Shown: in pieces, positions 35,335-43,790 of the stretch | How positions within the stretch are numbered: position 1 is the first letter of the stretch | How the letters are laid out: each line of letters starts with the position of its first letter | Assembly: GCF_005860765.1 (NCBI RefSeq) | Contig: NZ_VCEI01000031.1 | Location: forward strand, 124,001 to 188,000 | Direction: 5' to 3' | Origin: Dyadobacter sediminis | Lineage (GTDB): Bacteria; Bacteroidota; Bacteroidia; Cytophagales; Spirosomataceae | Length of the DNA: 64,000 nt | Program-made: the position numbers and the translations under genes | The notes under the pieces: model-generated | The model's database searches: none | The model's input: the letters and a program-made list of their open reading frames with translations, nothing else | Told to the model about the DNA's origin: nothing

Positions 35335-36603
35335 TTAAATCATTCTTCGCAGGATTATTTGTGTAAAGAAAATATCTCCTCTGCGCTTCACAAGCAGATC
35401 GATGCTTTTGCCGTCGCCGCGCTGCATCAGCTTGTATATTTCACTTACATTCAGTTCTTCTGCCGGATGATTATTGATAAAAAGCAGCTGATCGCCTTCC
35501 ATAAGTCCCGCGTGCGAAGCCGGAGAATCTTTTACGATGTGATTGACAATGTAGGAATGCAGGTCATTTCCTTCTGCCCGGATTTCCATACCGCTCATGT
35601 CATGCTCAAATTTCTCACGCAAACGGCTTTTTACGGGTTTGAGCACCATATATTGTTCCTGATAATTCATGGTGACTTTAAACCGGCGCAGCAGCTCGCA
35701 CCCGATATTTCCCTGGCGTTCAAAGCCGGGATGCAGTTTGGAGGCAAATGCAATGCTGTCGGGAAAAGAAGCTACAATATTGTTCAGCTGAAAACGTCCG
35801 AGCCGCAGTTTGTCGATCCGGCCAAGGTTGCCGTTGATCACGCCGTTCAGACCGCGTCCAAGCTGCGCCCGGATCACTTTTTCCGGCAACCGGAAGGATT
35901 CTTTGGGCGAATTGTTCAGTAACAACGCATGGCCTGCGCCGGTATCGATCAGAACGCGGATCGGGCGTTCGCGGCCATCGGCAAACAGCGTTACGGCATC
36001 CGTAAAAGGTTTGGTATCTTCAATAATGAGCTTGTGCTTGTCGCCTTTGCTTGTTTTGTAACGGTAATTATCCGGACGCATCAGAATAAGCTCCTTTTTG
36101 GAAAAATCAATCGTGACGACAAAATTGTTGAATATTTCATAGCCGAAAATGCCGTGAACCGGAACGCCGACGTACTCCGAAAGGCGCAGGAAATCATCTT
36201 CCAGCACAACGATATTCTGATGATTGGCTTTTAACCTGCCCATTGAAAACCGGTTGTCAATGGCTACATGCGCCGCAATGGCCTTGCCTTCTCCCGCGCC
36301 GGTCAGATTTACTTTTCTGGTCAGCCGGAGTTTGTCGGGCTTCAGAACGTTGGGATCGGTGATGATGATGGAACTTACTCCCGTATCCAGAATAAAGCGG
36401 AGCGAATCGGTGTCGTTGATTTTTGCATACAAAAGGATCAGATTTGAATGCAGTTCAAAGCGGATGCGGGCAGATTTGCGGTTTTTTTCCAAAAAATAAC
36501 CATACTTTTCCTCAGAAACCGGGGGAACATCTATTGATTCTGCAAAGGATACGCTGATCGTAAAAAATATGACTGCTGTTATAAACCACTTAGACGTTTT
36601 CAT
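35335..36603 (-). CDS. Secreted double retropepsin-like aspartyl protease with PDZ domain
   Basis: The 422-residue protein has a signal peptide (ending SFAES) and two retropepsin-like repeats, each with a DTG active-site triad (FILDTGVSS near residue 74 and VLIDTGAGH near 218). A C-terminal PDZ domain (about 335-420, with SPASHAGLMEGDQLLFINNHPAEEL) follows. This arrangement is common in Bacteroidota periplasmic or surface proteases, but the substrate is unknown. It is transcribed toward mnmD on the minus strand and diverges from tpiA across a 298-bp region. Confidence 0.9.
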   Translation of the reverse strand: MKTSKWFITAVIFFTISVSFAESIDVPPVSEEKYGYFLEKNRKSARIRFELHSNLILLYAKINDTDSLRFILDTGVSSIIITDPNVLKPDKLRLTRKVNLTGAGEGKAIAAHVAIDNRFSMGRLKANHQNIVVLEDDFLRLSEYVGVPVHGIFGYEIFNNFVVTIDFSKKELILMRPDNYRYKTSKGDKHKLIIEDTKPFTDAVTLFADGRERPIRVLIDTGAGHALLLNNSPKESFRLPEKVIRAQLGRGLNGVINGNLGRIDKLRLGRFQLNNIVASFPDSIAFASKLHPGFERQGNIGCELLRRFKVTMNYQEQYMVLKPVKSRLREKFEHDMSGMEIRAEGNDLHSYIVNHIVKDSPASHAGLMEGDQLLFINNHPAEELNVSEIYKLMQRGDGKSIDLLVKRRGDIFFTQIILRRMI

Positions 36604-36901
36604 CGTGGCCTCCTTTCTTTAAATTCTAAGTTCGAAACTCCTGTATTAACATCAAAAACCCTTTGGTTACAAGCAGCTTGCTGCTGCTTTTCTCTCCGTC
36701 CGCCATACTAAGTGCCGATTTTAGCCTGATCGGTTATTTAGAGTAAAATTAATACTATTTACCTTAATTAAACACAAAAAAATCTTTCTATTTACAAACT
36801 TTCTGCAATTTTTCAGAACATTTACGGATAATCATGTAAATGATGAAAATATGGTACTTTTGTTGCGTAAATAGACGTTTTTTCACAATAAAAATTTTCC
36901 C
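36604..36901. other. 298-bp divergent promoter region, protease/tpiA
   Basis: The minus-strand side carries GC-rich imperfect repeats (GCAGCTTGCTGCTGC). The plus-strand side is AT-rich and has TACTTTTG (36855-36862), a clear TAnnTTTG -7 element 40 nt before the tpiA start; its -33 element is weak. No small gene or RNA was recognised. Confidence 0.45.
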
Positions 36902-37663
36902 ATGCGTAAAAAAATTGTTGCCGGTAACTGGAAAATGAACAAGGTTCTGGATGAGGCAGTTGCACTTACTTCCGAACTGATTACGATGGCTCAGGACGAA
37001 GTACAGGGCGATGTCAGAATCATACTTTGCCCGCCTGCCATTTATCTGACGGTCATTAAAAAATATATAGAAAATTCACCGAATTTCGCTCTGGCTGCAC
37101 AAAATTGTTCCGACAAAGTTTCGGGTGCATTTACCGGAGAAATCTCTGCACAGATGCTGCAATCAATTGGTGTGGAATATGTGCTGATCGGACACAGCGA
37201 GCGCCGTCAGTATTTTCATGAATCCAATGAATTGCTGGCTGAAAAGGTCAATACGGCGCTGGAAAATGGCGTTTCTCCGATTTTCTGCTGCGGCGAATCG
37301 CTCAAACAAAGACAAAATGAGGATTACATCGGATTTGTAAAAAACCAGATCACAGAAAGTCTTTTCCATTTATCTGCCGAGCAGCTGCTTTCGGTTGTTA
37401 TTGCGTATGAACCGATCTGGGCAATCGGCACCGGGCTTACTGCTTCGGCATTGCAGGCGCAAGAAATGCACGCAGCTTTGCGTCAGCACATTGCATCGAA
37501 ATACGGCGAAGAAGTTGCGCAGGAAATTTCTATTCTTTATGGCGGAAGCGTAACGGCGGCAAGTGCGCCTGAACTGTTTGCTTCTCCCGATATCGACGGC
37601 GGACTTGTAGGCGGTGCGTCATTGAAATCAAGAGAATTCACTAACATTATCAAGGCAAGATAA
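36902..37663 (+). CDS. tpiA: Triosephosphate isomerase
   Basis: TpiA interconverts dihydroxyacetone phosphate and glyceraldehyde 3-phosphate. The 253-residue protein has the catalytic Lys in GNWKMN (Lys11), His in GHSERR (His98), Glu in AYEPIWAIGTG (Glu170), and the phosphate loops YGGSV and VGGASL. It has the standard length and ends in a bidirectional hairpin. No other glycolytic gene is adjacent. Confidence 0.98.
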   Translation: MRKKIVAGNWKMNKVLDEAVALTSELITMAQDEVQGDVRIILCPPAIYLTVIKKYIENSPNFALAAQNCSDKVSGAFTGEISAQMLQSIGVEYVLIGHSERRQYFHESNELLAEKVNTALENGVSPIFCCGESLKQRQNEDYIGFVKNQITESLFHLSAEQLLSVVIAYEPIWAIGTGLTASALQAQEMHAALRQHIASKYGEEVAQEISILYGGSVTAASAPELFASPDIDGGLVGGASLKSREFTNIIKAR

Positions 37664-37686
37664 TTTTTGCTGCATTGTTTTAAATG

Positions 37687-37728
37687 AAAAGCTCAGGCCC
37701 AAAGGAAAACCTTCAAGCCTGAGCTTTT
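37687..37728 (+). terminator. Bidirectional terminator between tpiA and the OmpA-like gene
   Basis: AAAAGCTCAGGC (37687-37698) pairs perfectly with GCCTGAGCTTTT (37717-37728) around an 18-nt loop. It lies between the convergent stops of tpiA (37663) and the OmpA-like gene (37752). Confidence 0.75.
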
Positions 37729-37751
37729 ACATAAAGAGCTGAAATCGGGAA

Positions 37752-38996
37752 CTACACGTTCGTAATTACAAACTCAACCCTTCTGTTTTTCCTGCGTTCC
37801 TCATCGCTTCCTTTGGTCAGTGGCCGGGTTCCTCCATATCCTTTGGCTTCGATTCGGCCGGAATCAATTCCTTTATTTAAAAGATATTCCTGAACTGCTT
37901 CTGCCCTTTTTCTGGAAAGTTCAAGATTTTTGTCAAAATCTCCGACATTGTCTGTATGGCCTTCCACGCGGATGCGGATTTCCGGATTGTCCTTCATCAT
38001 CTGCACAAGCTGATCCAGTTCACTGGATGATTCGGGTAAAAGCGTAAACTTGGAAGTCTCAAAGTAAATATTCGGAAGCGTAATCGTTTCTCCCACAGCC
38101 AGCGGTGTCAGATAAAGATCCTGCTCAAACGCACTGCGGCTTGCCGAATCCGCCGGGGAAATTTCAAATGAAGAACCGTAATATCCTTTTGCCGTCACGC
38201 GCAAAGTATATTTTTCCTGAAGGTCCATACCGATCCGGAACTTGCCCGACGAGGATTTGACCTGTAGTGAATCTCCTTTTTCAACATAAGTAATCTGTGC
38301 TGCAACCGGCTGTCTGGTTTTTATATTGTAAACAGTCCCTTTCAGAACAGCAGCGGTACCTGCAGTTTCTGTTTCCTTCTTCAGCGGTTTCGGTTTTTCA
38401 ACAGGTGCCGTTTCGGCAGGAGGCGTTTCAACCGGTTTTTTAACAGGCTTTTCGACTTTTGCTGTCGTTTTAGGCGTTTTATTCAAAGGGTTCTTAATGT
38501 GAATTCCGTAAAAATTCCATGTCTGTGATCCTTGCGAACTGCGGCCTTCATAAAAGTCAAACACTTCAACTCCCGGCGGCAGCTTTTCAAAATATGCGAC
38601 AAAATCCACCTTTTCTCCCGGCGTTACACCTTTTGTCGTTGTGGTCGGAATATTTTCCGCTTTGATCAGCTTGTACTTTTTCTCAATTTCGCCGGGCTTG
38701 TACAATCTCGTTTCAGGATCCAGCCAGATCTGGTTTTTACCCATATTTTGCATATCCGGACTTTTCATATCAGGCAATCCGTACAGTTTCAGCTGCGGCA
38801 TAAGTGGAGATGAAGATTTGTTTTCCGTGAACTGCAGATAAATAACCGTATGCTGGCCTGTAAGCTCCACGCGCTTGATCTTTACATATGGCGCAGACTG
38901 CTCGTCCACTTTCGGGCTCTCGGTAATTTGTCCGAAGCTGGTATTGACGGAAGTCCATATAGTAAGAAGGAATACTAATAATGACTTGACATTCAT
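37752..38996 (-). CDS. OmpA-family peptidoglycan-binding outer-membrane protein
   Basis: The 414-residue protein has a signal peptide (ending SFGQ), an N-terminal domain of unknown fold (about 25-165), and a Pro/Thr/Lys/Glu-rich linker (about 180-215). A carboxypeptidase-regulatory-like beta-sandwich (about 220-300) is followed by the OmpA C-terminal domain (about 305-414, with NIYFETSKFTLLPES, GHTDNVGD, LSRKRAEAVQEYL and KGYGGTRPL). The OmpA domain anchors the outer membrane to peptidoglycan. It is monocistronic and converges on tpiA across a shared hairpin. Confidence 0.9.
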   Translation of the reverse strand: MNVKSLLVFLLTIWTSVNTSFGQITESPKVDEQSAPYVKIKRVELTGQHTVIYLQFTENKSSSPLMPQLKLYGLPDMKSPDMQNMGKNQIWLDPETRLYKPGEIEKKYKLIKAENIPTTTTKGVTPGEKVDFVAYFEKLPPGVEVFDFYEGRSSQGSQTWNFYGIHIKNPLNKTPKTTAKVEKPVKKPVETPPAETAPVEKPKPLKKETETAGTAAVLKGTVYNIKTRQPVAAQITYVEKGDSLQVKSSSGKFRIGMDLQEKYTLRVTAKGYYGSSFEISPADSASRSAFEQDLYLTPLAVGETITLPNIYFETSKFTLLPESSSELDQLVQMMKDNPEIRIRVEGHTDNVGDFDKNLELSRKRAEAVQEYLLNKGIDSGRIEAKGYGGTRPLTKGSDEERRKNRRVEFVITNV

Positions 38997-39087
38997 GACT
39001 GTAAAAATTTAATCTTTAATAAATATCCGAAAAAACGCCCGAACGGCTCTGATAGTTTGTTAAAAATTGTTAAACGCAGCGAACTCC

Positions 39088-39843
39088 CTAATTAACAGGA
39101 ATATGCGCTGTCCAGAATTGCGGATCATAACGTTCCCACGCATGGCATGCAAACGGAAGTTCATGATTTGTAAGCTCGAATGTAGCGGCCGGACTTTTTT
39201 CAAAAGAAAAATGCATGGCTTCCTGCCAGGATGGAAGTTTCAGAAACAGTTTCATGGGAAAAAGGCGCGTAGCTTCCTGTGAAAAAAGCATGTCTTCATT
39301 GCCTTTCCAGGGCGGGTAAAAACGGTTGTAGATTTTCAGGTAACGGATAAATGACGGAATCCTGCGTAGGGAAAGGCCTCCGTTGAGTACGTAACGGCGG
39401 CTGGACAATGCAGCTGAAAATACATTTGCCGAACTTTCCGGAAGCGCATCAAATTCGCTCTGGTGCAAAGAAGGCGCGCCGATGTAATCATATCCTTTCC
39501 GGCACCAGTGCATCAGTTCGTCCCGGAACACAAATGCGTCCAGCTGATAAATCAGCATGTACTCATACGGCAGAAACGACCTGTAAAACTCGATGGAAAC
39601 AAGCAGTTGGTTATAAGCGTCAATGCCGGTGAAATGTGCGTCATCCAATGAGATCAGGTCCATGGCAGGATATTGTTCTTTCAGGTGATCAAGGTTTAAG
39701 CTCCGGGGCTTGAAAACTTTTACAGGGTAACCTTGTAAAACGGTCATACACTGCTTTAAAGACAGCTTTTCAGCTTCGGATAACCGGGATTGATAAACCG
39801 GAATGACAACTACAACGGAAGGATCACTTTGTGAACTGTTCAT
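39088..39843 (-). CDS. DUF5672-family protein, probable glycosyltransferase-like
   Basis: The protein of about 251 residues begins at ATG 39843 (MNSSQSDPSVVVVIPVY); the frame extends upstream to 39888 but would overlap the neighbouring gene. It has a nucleotide-sugar-binding-like start (VVVVIPVYQ), YEYMLIYQLDAFVF with a possible metal-binding Asp, GYDYIGAPS, and NGGLSLRR. These match the DUF5672 family, whose members sit in glycan clusters. It is 11 nt downstream of a GT2 gene on the same strand. The enzymatic role is inferred from fold-like motifs and context. Confidence 0.75.
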   Translation of the reverse strand: MNSSQSDPSVVVVIPVYQSRLSEAEKLSLKQCMTVLQGYPVKVFKPRSLNLDHLKEQYPAMDLISLDDAHFTGIDAYNQLLVSIEFYRSFLPYEYMLIYQLDAFVFRDELMHWCRKGYDYIGAPSLHQSEFDALPESSANVFSAALSSRRYVLNGGLSLRRIPSFIRYLKIYNRFYPPWKGNEDMLFSQEATRLFPMKLFLKLPSWQEAMHFSFEKSPAATFELTNHELPFACHAWERYDPQFWTAHIPVN

Positions 39844-39854
39844 AAACCTGAAAA

Positions 39855-40832
39855 CTATTCCAGCAAGTCGCCAATGGCAGGCAGCCACCAGTCTTTACTG
39901 CTGAATTTGTAATAACCTCTCACAAGCTGATTGAGAATAGGCGTAAGTCTTTTATAACGTGTTTTCGGAAGAGATGCCCGGCGGTTGAAATGCTTTTGCG
40001 ATAAGTACAGTTTGATCAGTTTCTCTCTCGGAATAAAGGGTACGGACCTTAGCAAAAGGTAAAGTTCGTTGAGTTTGTTTGCCTTTTCTTTTAATGGAAC
40101 AAGCTTTTCCTCACGGTCCCGCAGCAGCCGGTCTTTCAGCTGCACTTTTTCAAGCCGGCTTCCGAACCCGACCTGCTGGCTGGAATGGATCCGGTACATG
40201 ATCAAAGTATCGGCAATGAAATCGATTTTGTTTTCAAGGCTCAGTACAACGGCGATCCAGGCGTCATGAATCAGATCGGGAACATGCGTCGGAAAGGGAA
40301 TGAGCCTTTCCAGACAGGATTTCCGGATGGCAAGCGTTGCACCGGTGACGACAAACCCGTTAAAAAGAATTTCATGCGGCTTTCCGCTTTTCCATTTGTT
40401 TTGTCCCGGCTGATTAAATTCTATTTCCTGCCAGATTGTGATTCCGGTAGGCTTGGAATTGTCGTCAATCAGAAGTCCGTCCGAAAAAACAGCGTCGGTT
40501 TGCGGATGTTCATTCAGGTAATCAATTTGTTTCTGCACTTTGTCTTCTCTCCACAAGTCATCCTGATCACAAAGGAAAATAACGTCACCTTTACACAATG
40601 TCAGGCATTTTTCAAAGTTTTTGGTTGAGCCGAGATTCTGTTCATTTATATGGATATGGACCGGAAAAGGACTTGTGGCGGCAAAAGTTTTCAGAATATG
40701 TATAGAATTGTCATTTGACCTGTCGTCGCATACAACCAGCTCATCGACAGCGAGCGTCTGGTCAGCAATGCTCCTCAACTGTTCAGACAAAAACTTTGCC
40801 CCGTTGTAAGTACACATGGCTACTGAAATCAT
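39855..40832 (-). CDS. Glycosyltransferase family 2
   Basis: The 325-residue protein has the GT2 nucleotide-binding start VAMCTYNGAKFLSEQL, CDDRSNDNS, and the DxD-like metal motif CDQDDLW near residue 93. It probably adds a sugar to a surface polysaccharide or glycoprotein. It is the middle gene of a three-gene minus-strand run with a multi-pass membrane protein upstream (79-nt gap) and a DUF5672 gene downstream (11-nt gap). Confidence 0.9.
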   Translation of the reverse strand: MISVAMCTYNGAKFLSEQLRSIADQTLAVDELVVCDDRSNDNSIHILKTFAATSPFPVHIHINEQNLGSTKNFEKCLTLCKGDVIFLCDQDDLWREDKVQKQIDYLNEHPQTDAVFSDGLLIDDNSKPTGITIWQEIEFNQPGQNKWKSGKPHEILFNGFVVTGATLAIRKSCLERLIPFPTHVPDLIHDAWIAVVLSLENKIDFIADTLIMYRIHSSQQVGFGSRLEKVQLKDRLLRDREEKLVPLKEKANKLNELYLLLRSVPFIPREKLIKLYLSQKHFNRRASLPKTRYKRLTPILNQLVRGYYKFSSKDWWLPAIGDLLE

Positions 40833-40911
40833 AATGTGTATATAGAATTTGATTTAAAATGCTGCAAGTTAACTGCGAAACATCCCTTTGCGCAATACGG
40901 AACACACATTT

Positions 40912-42204
40912 TTACCATGATTTATCAATTGGATAATTTTCCGGAGCAGGCAGTTTTACGACACGGTGAGCCAATGCCCAGGACATAATATCCGAGTAGG
41001 TTTTGGCTTCACGGTAATAAATCAGCGGCGTAGCCGGATCCGTTTTCCACTTCATAATGGTTGCAACCTGCTCTTTGTTCATGTCTTTGAGTGCCGAAAG
41101 ATTATTGTGGAAGCTGATTCCCCAAATCACTACGCCGAACGCTGCAATAAACTTCAGATGACTTTTTGTAATGATTTTCATATCCATAAAAATAAGGAGC
41201 AGAAAAACCGGGATTGCAGCTGTAAAAAACATGTAACGTGGCGCTATGCCTCCGGCGGCCTTTGTTTCAAACCTTGAAATGGAAATAATGATGCCCGTCA
41301 GAACCGGAAAGGAAAGCAGACAATACAATAGCGGATTCCTGAAAGCATATCCTTTCAGGAAAAGCCAAAGCCAGCAAACTGCAACAGCAAGTCCTGTAAT
41401 CATGCACAAAATAATGTTTATGTGCACACCTGCCGGCGGATTGACATAAATAAAGCTGCCCAGAAAAGTAAACAGCAGCCGCGCCATCCATCCGAAATCA
41501 AACGCTGCATGAGCCGTAGCGCCGATTTCCGGACGCGGGAGAAAAGTAATGAATAGAAGTACAAGCGAAATCGTACCCCATATAAAAAGCAAGAACCGCT
41601 TCTTTTGTGCAAACAGTAAAAAAGCGCCCAGAAATAATACGATAAAGCCATTTCCAAATGAAAGTACGGCCAGTAACGCAGCCAACACGGATGCAAGAAA
41701 ATTGCCGTCCGGCCGCTCCGGCGTTTTGTTCAGCAGAAAAAGACTTAAAAACGAAAAGAAAAAGACAGTATAATGCTGAATGCCGCCCCAGTAATAAAAC
41801 GTAACCTGCCAGAAAGACAAACTGGCCAGAAATGCCGTTATAAAAAGTACCGTTTCGGAAACCAGTTGCTTTTGCTGCTTCATAAGCGCCAGTACCAAGA
41901 TAAAGAACCCGGCAAAAAACAGATTCTGAAAAAGGATCAGATGCGCAAAGTTGATATAATGGAAAAGGCGGTAATAAACGGCAGCCGCAGCTTTTGAAAT
42001 CAGTATTCTGTGTTCGTTATGACGGTTGAATAGTTCAGAGACTTTTCCGCCGAAAGAATTGTTTTCAAAATAAAACCGGCGGATAAAATCCAGTGTTGTA
42101 TTGTAATCGTCAAAAGTGGGTGCATTCAGGACATTATTGAAAAGCGTAAATCCGAAAACTAAAATAATGGCAAGCGTTAAACTGATTGAGAAATATTTAC
42201 TCAT
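40912..42204 (-). CDS. Multi-pass membrane protein, GT-C-like
   Basis: The protein of about 430 residues has roughly 10-12 hydrophobic helices. The N-terminal first helix is followed by APTFDDYN with a DDY acidic motif in the first extracytoplasmic loop, a position where GT-C transferases carry their metal-binding acids. The frame extends to GTG 42246, but ATG 42204 (MSKYFSISLTLAIILVF) gives the expected membrane N-terminus. A polyprenyl-linked sugar transferase role is inferred from topology and its GT2 neighbour. No specific family was recognised. Confidence 0.65.
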   Translation of the reverse strand: MSKYFSISLTLAIILVFGFTLFNNVLNAPTFDDYNTTLDFIRRFYFENNSFGGKVSELFNRHNEHRILISKAAAAVYYRLFHYINFAHLILFQNLFFAGFFILVLALMKQQKQLVSETVLFITAFLASLSFWQVTFYYWGGIQHYTVFFFSFLSLFLLNKTPERPDGNFLASVLAALLAVLSFGNGFIVLFLGAFLLFAQKKRFLLFIWGTISLVLLFITFLPRPEIGATAHAAFDFGWMARLLFTFLGSFIYVNPPAGVHINIILCMITGLAVAVCWLWLFLKGYAFRNPLLYCLLSFPVLTGIIISISRFETKAAGGIAPRYMFFTAAIPVFLLLIFMDMKIITKSHLKFIAAFGVVIWGISFHNNLSALKDMNKEQVATIMKWKTDPATPLIYYREAKTYSDIMSWALAHRVVKLPAPENYPIDKSW

Positions 42205-42302
42205 ATCTGATATTTTTGTCAAAAGACTTTGAGCCGCAAACGACACATAAAGTTAGGATCCCGGTTTTGGGAATTTAAATAAAGTTATCAAAAGGATTTT
42301 GA

Positions 42303-42854
42303 ATGGCGTTACCCGATCAGCTTAAAAAGGCAATTATCCAGATGCCTGCCAAAGAAAAGGATAAACTGTTGCTAAGGCTAATTACAAAGGATAAAACATT
42401 AACGGACAGGCTGCATTTTGAGCTTATTGAAGACAGTGCAACCGTTCCCGAACGCCGCGAAGAAATAATGGGCCGCATTGTAAGAATATCTAATTTCAAC
42501 CAGAATACGCCGGGCTGGATTTTGATGGATCTGCGGAACCTGAGCGGCGATATTTCATATCATGTGAAGGTTACGAAGGACAAAATCGGCGGTATCGAAC
42601 TTAACCTGTTTCTGCTGAACACATTCCTTGAAAAATATCCGGACATACTCAGAACGTATTCTTCCCGCGCAGACACCTGTGCTTTGTATATTGCAAAAAA
42701 AGCGCAAACCATCCTGAACGGTCTGAACAGGCTGGATGAAGATTACCGCGTGGATTATATAAAAGATACAAACCGGATGCTTAAAATGGTATTCAGCCTT
42801 TGTTCAAAAACGTACGCTAAACAACTGGAACTGCCGCAGGAACTGGAAGAATAA
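42303..42854 (+). CDS. Hypothetical protein, conserved-looking, 183 aa
   Basis: The soluble, charged, helix-rich protein has no signal peptide or membrane segment and no catalytic motif that I recognise. It contains an FELIEDSATVPERREEI segment and a C-terminal helical stretch with several Lys/Arg. It lies 31 nt upstream of the nicotinamidase-like gene on the same strand and diverges from the membrane-protein gene. The open frame, codon use and tight spacing support it as real; function is unknown. Confidence 0.7.
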   Translation: MALPDQLKKAIIQMPAKEKDKLLLRLITKDKTLTDRLHFELIEDSATVPERREEIMGRIVRISNFNQNTPGWILMDLRNLSGDISYHVKVTKDKIGGIELNLFLLNTFLEKYPDILRTYSSRADTCALYIAKKAQTILNGLNRLDEDYRVDYIKDTNRMLKMVFSLCSKTYAKQLELPQELEE

Positions 42855-42884
42855 TCCTGCCAATTTACTGACGAAACGCCCGAT

Positions 42885-43673
42885 ATGGAAAAAACCGCAT
42901 TACTGATCATTGACGCGCAGTTTGATTTTTGTGACCCCAAAGGCTCGTTATACGTGCCCGGAGCGGAAGAAGACGTCAGGCGCATTGCGCAGCTGATTGC
43001 GCTGGAAGGAAAAAACTTAGACGCTGTTTTTGTAACGCTCGACACGCATAAAGTGCTGGATATTGCGCATCCGCTTTTCTGGGAAGACCGGAACGGAAAT
43101 ACGGTCGCTCCTTTTACGCTGATTACTTCGCAGGCCGTAAAAGACGGTAAATGGATTCCGCGTTTTCACAAGGAGTATGTTGTCAAATACCTGGAAACAC
43201 TGGAAAATGAAGGTGAATTCAAACATTTTATCTGGCCGGAACATTGTCTCACCGGATCGCGTGGCAATGCGCTTGATGACACCATTATGAGCGCCATTCT
43301 GGCCTGGACGCACAGCACCGGAAGAGAATACAGGGCAATATCCAAAGGAACCAATCCGTTAACAGAGCATTTCGGTATTTTTCGCGCGCAGGTTCCTGTT
43401 GAAAATGCGCCGGAAACAGAACTTGACCGGAATTTACTGAATGAGCTGGCTGCTTTTGATCAGCTATTCATTGCCGGCGAAGCACGTTCGCATTGCGTGG
43501 CAACGAGCATCAGCCAGCTTATGAAATATGCGCCGGAACTTGCTCCTAAAATAAAGATTCTTTCAGATTGCATGTCGGACGTAACCAACTGGGGGCATCT
43601 GGCCGATGCTATTTTTGAAAAAGCCGAAGAAATGGGAATGACTTTTGTAAAGGCAAATCAAGTAAAACTGTAA
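42885..43673 (+). CDS. Cysteine hydrolase, nicotinamidase/isochorismatase family
   Basis: The 262-residue protein starts IIDAQFDFCD (catalytic Asp), then has DTHKVLDIAHPLFW (His ligands positioned as in the metal site of nicotinamidases) and GEARSHCVATS (nucleophilic Cys). The cis-peptide region precedes the Cys. Nicotinamidase would turn nicotinamide to nicotinate for NAD salvage, but sister enzymes share the fold. The protein is longer than PncA (about 210 residues), with an insertion around residues 60-110. Confidence 0.75.
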   Translation: MEKTALLIIDAQFDFCDPKGSLYVPGAEEDVRRIAQLIALEGKNLDAVFVTLDTHKVLDIAHPLFWEDRNGNTVAPFTLITSQAVKDGKWIPRFHKEYVVKYLETLENEGEFKHFIWPEHCLTGSRGNALDDTIMSAILAWTHSTGREYRAISKGTNPLTEHFGIFRAQVPVENAPETELDRNLLNELAAFDQLFIAGEARSHCVATSISQLMKYAPELAPKIKILSDCMSDVTNWGHLADAIFEKAEEMGMTFVKANQVKL

Positions 43674-43790
43674 CATTTGCGCATTGCACGGTTCCCTTCT
43701 TACAAAGACAAACTAAATAACGTAACTTTTGGTTAGTATAAAGATCGGTACACTGACGAATTTGTGCCGGATTTTATTTCATTTTCTCCT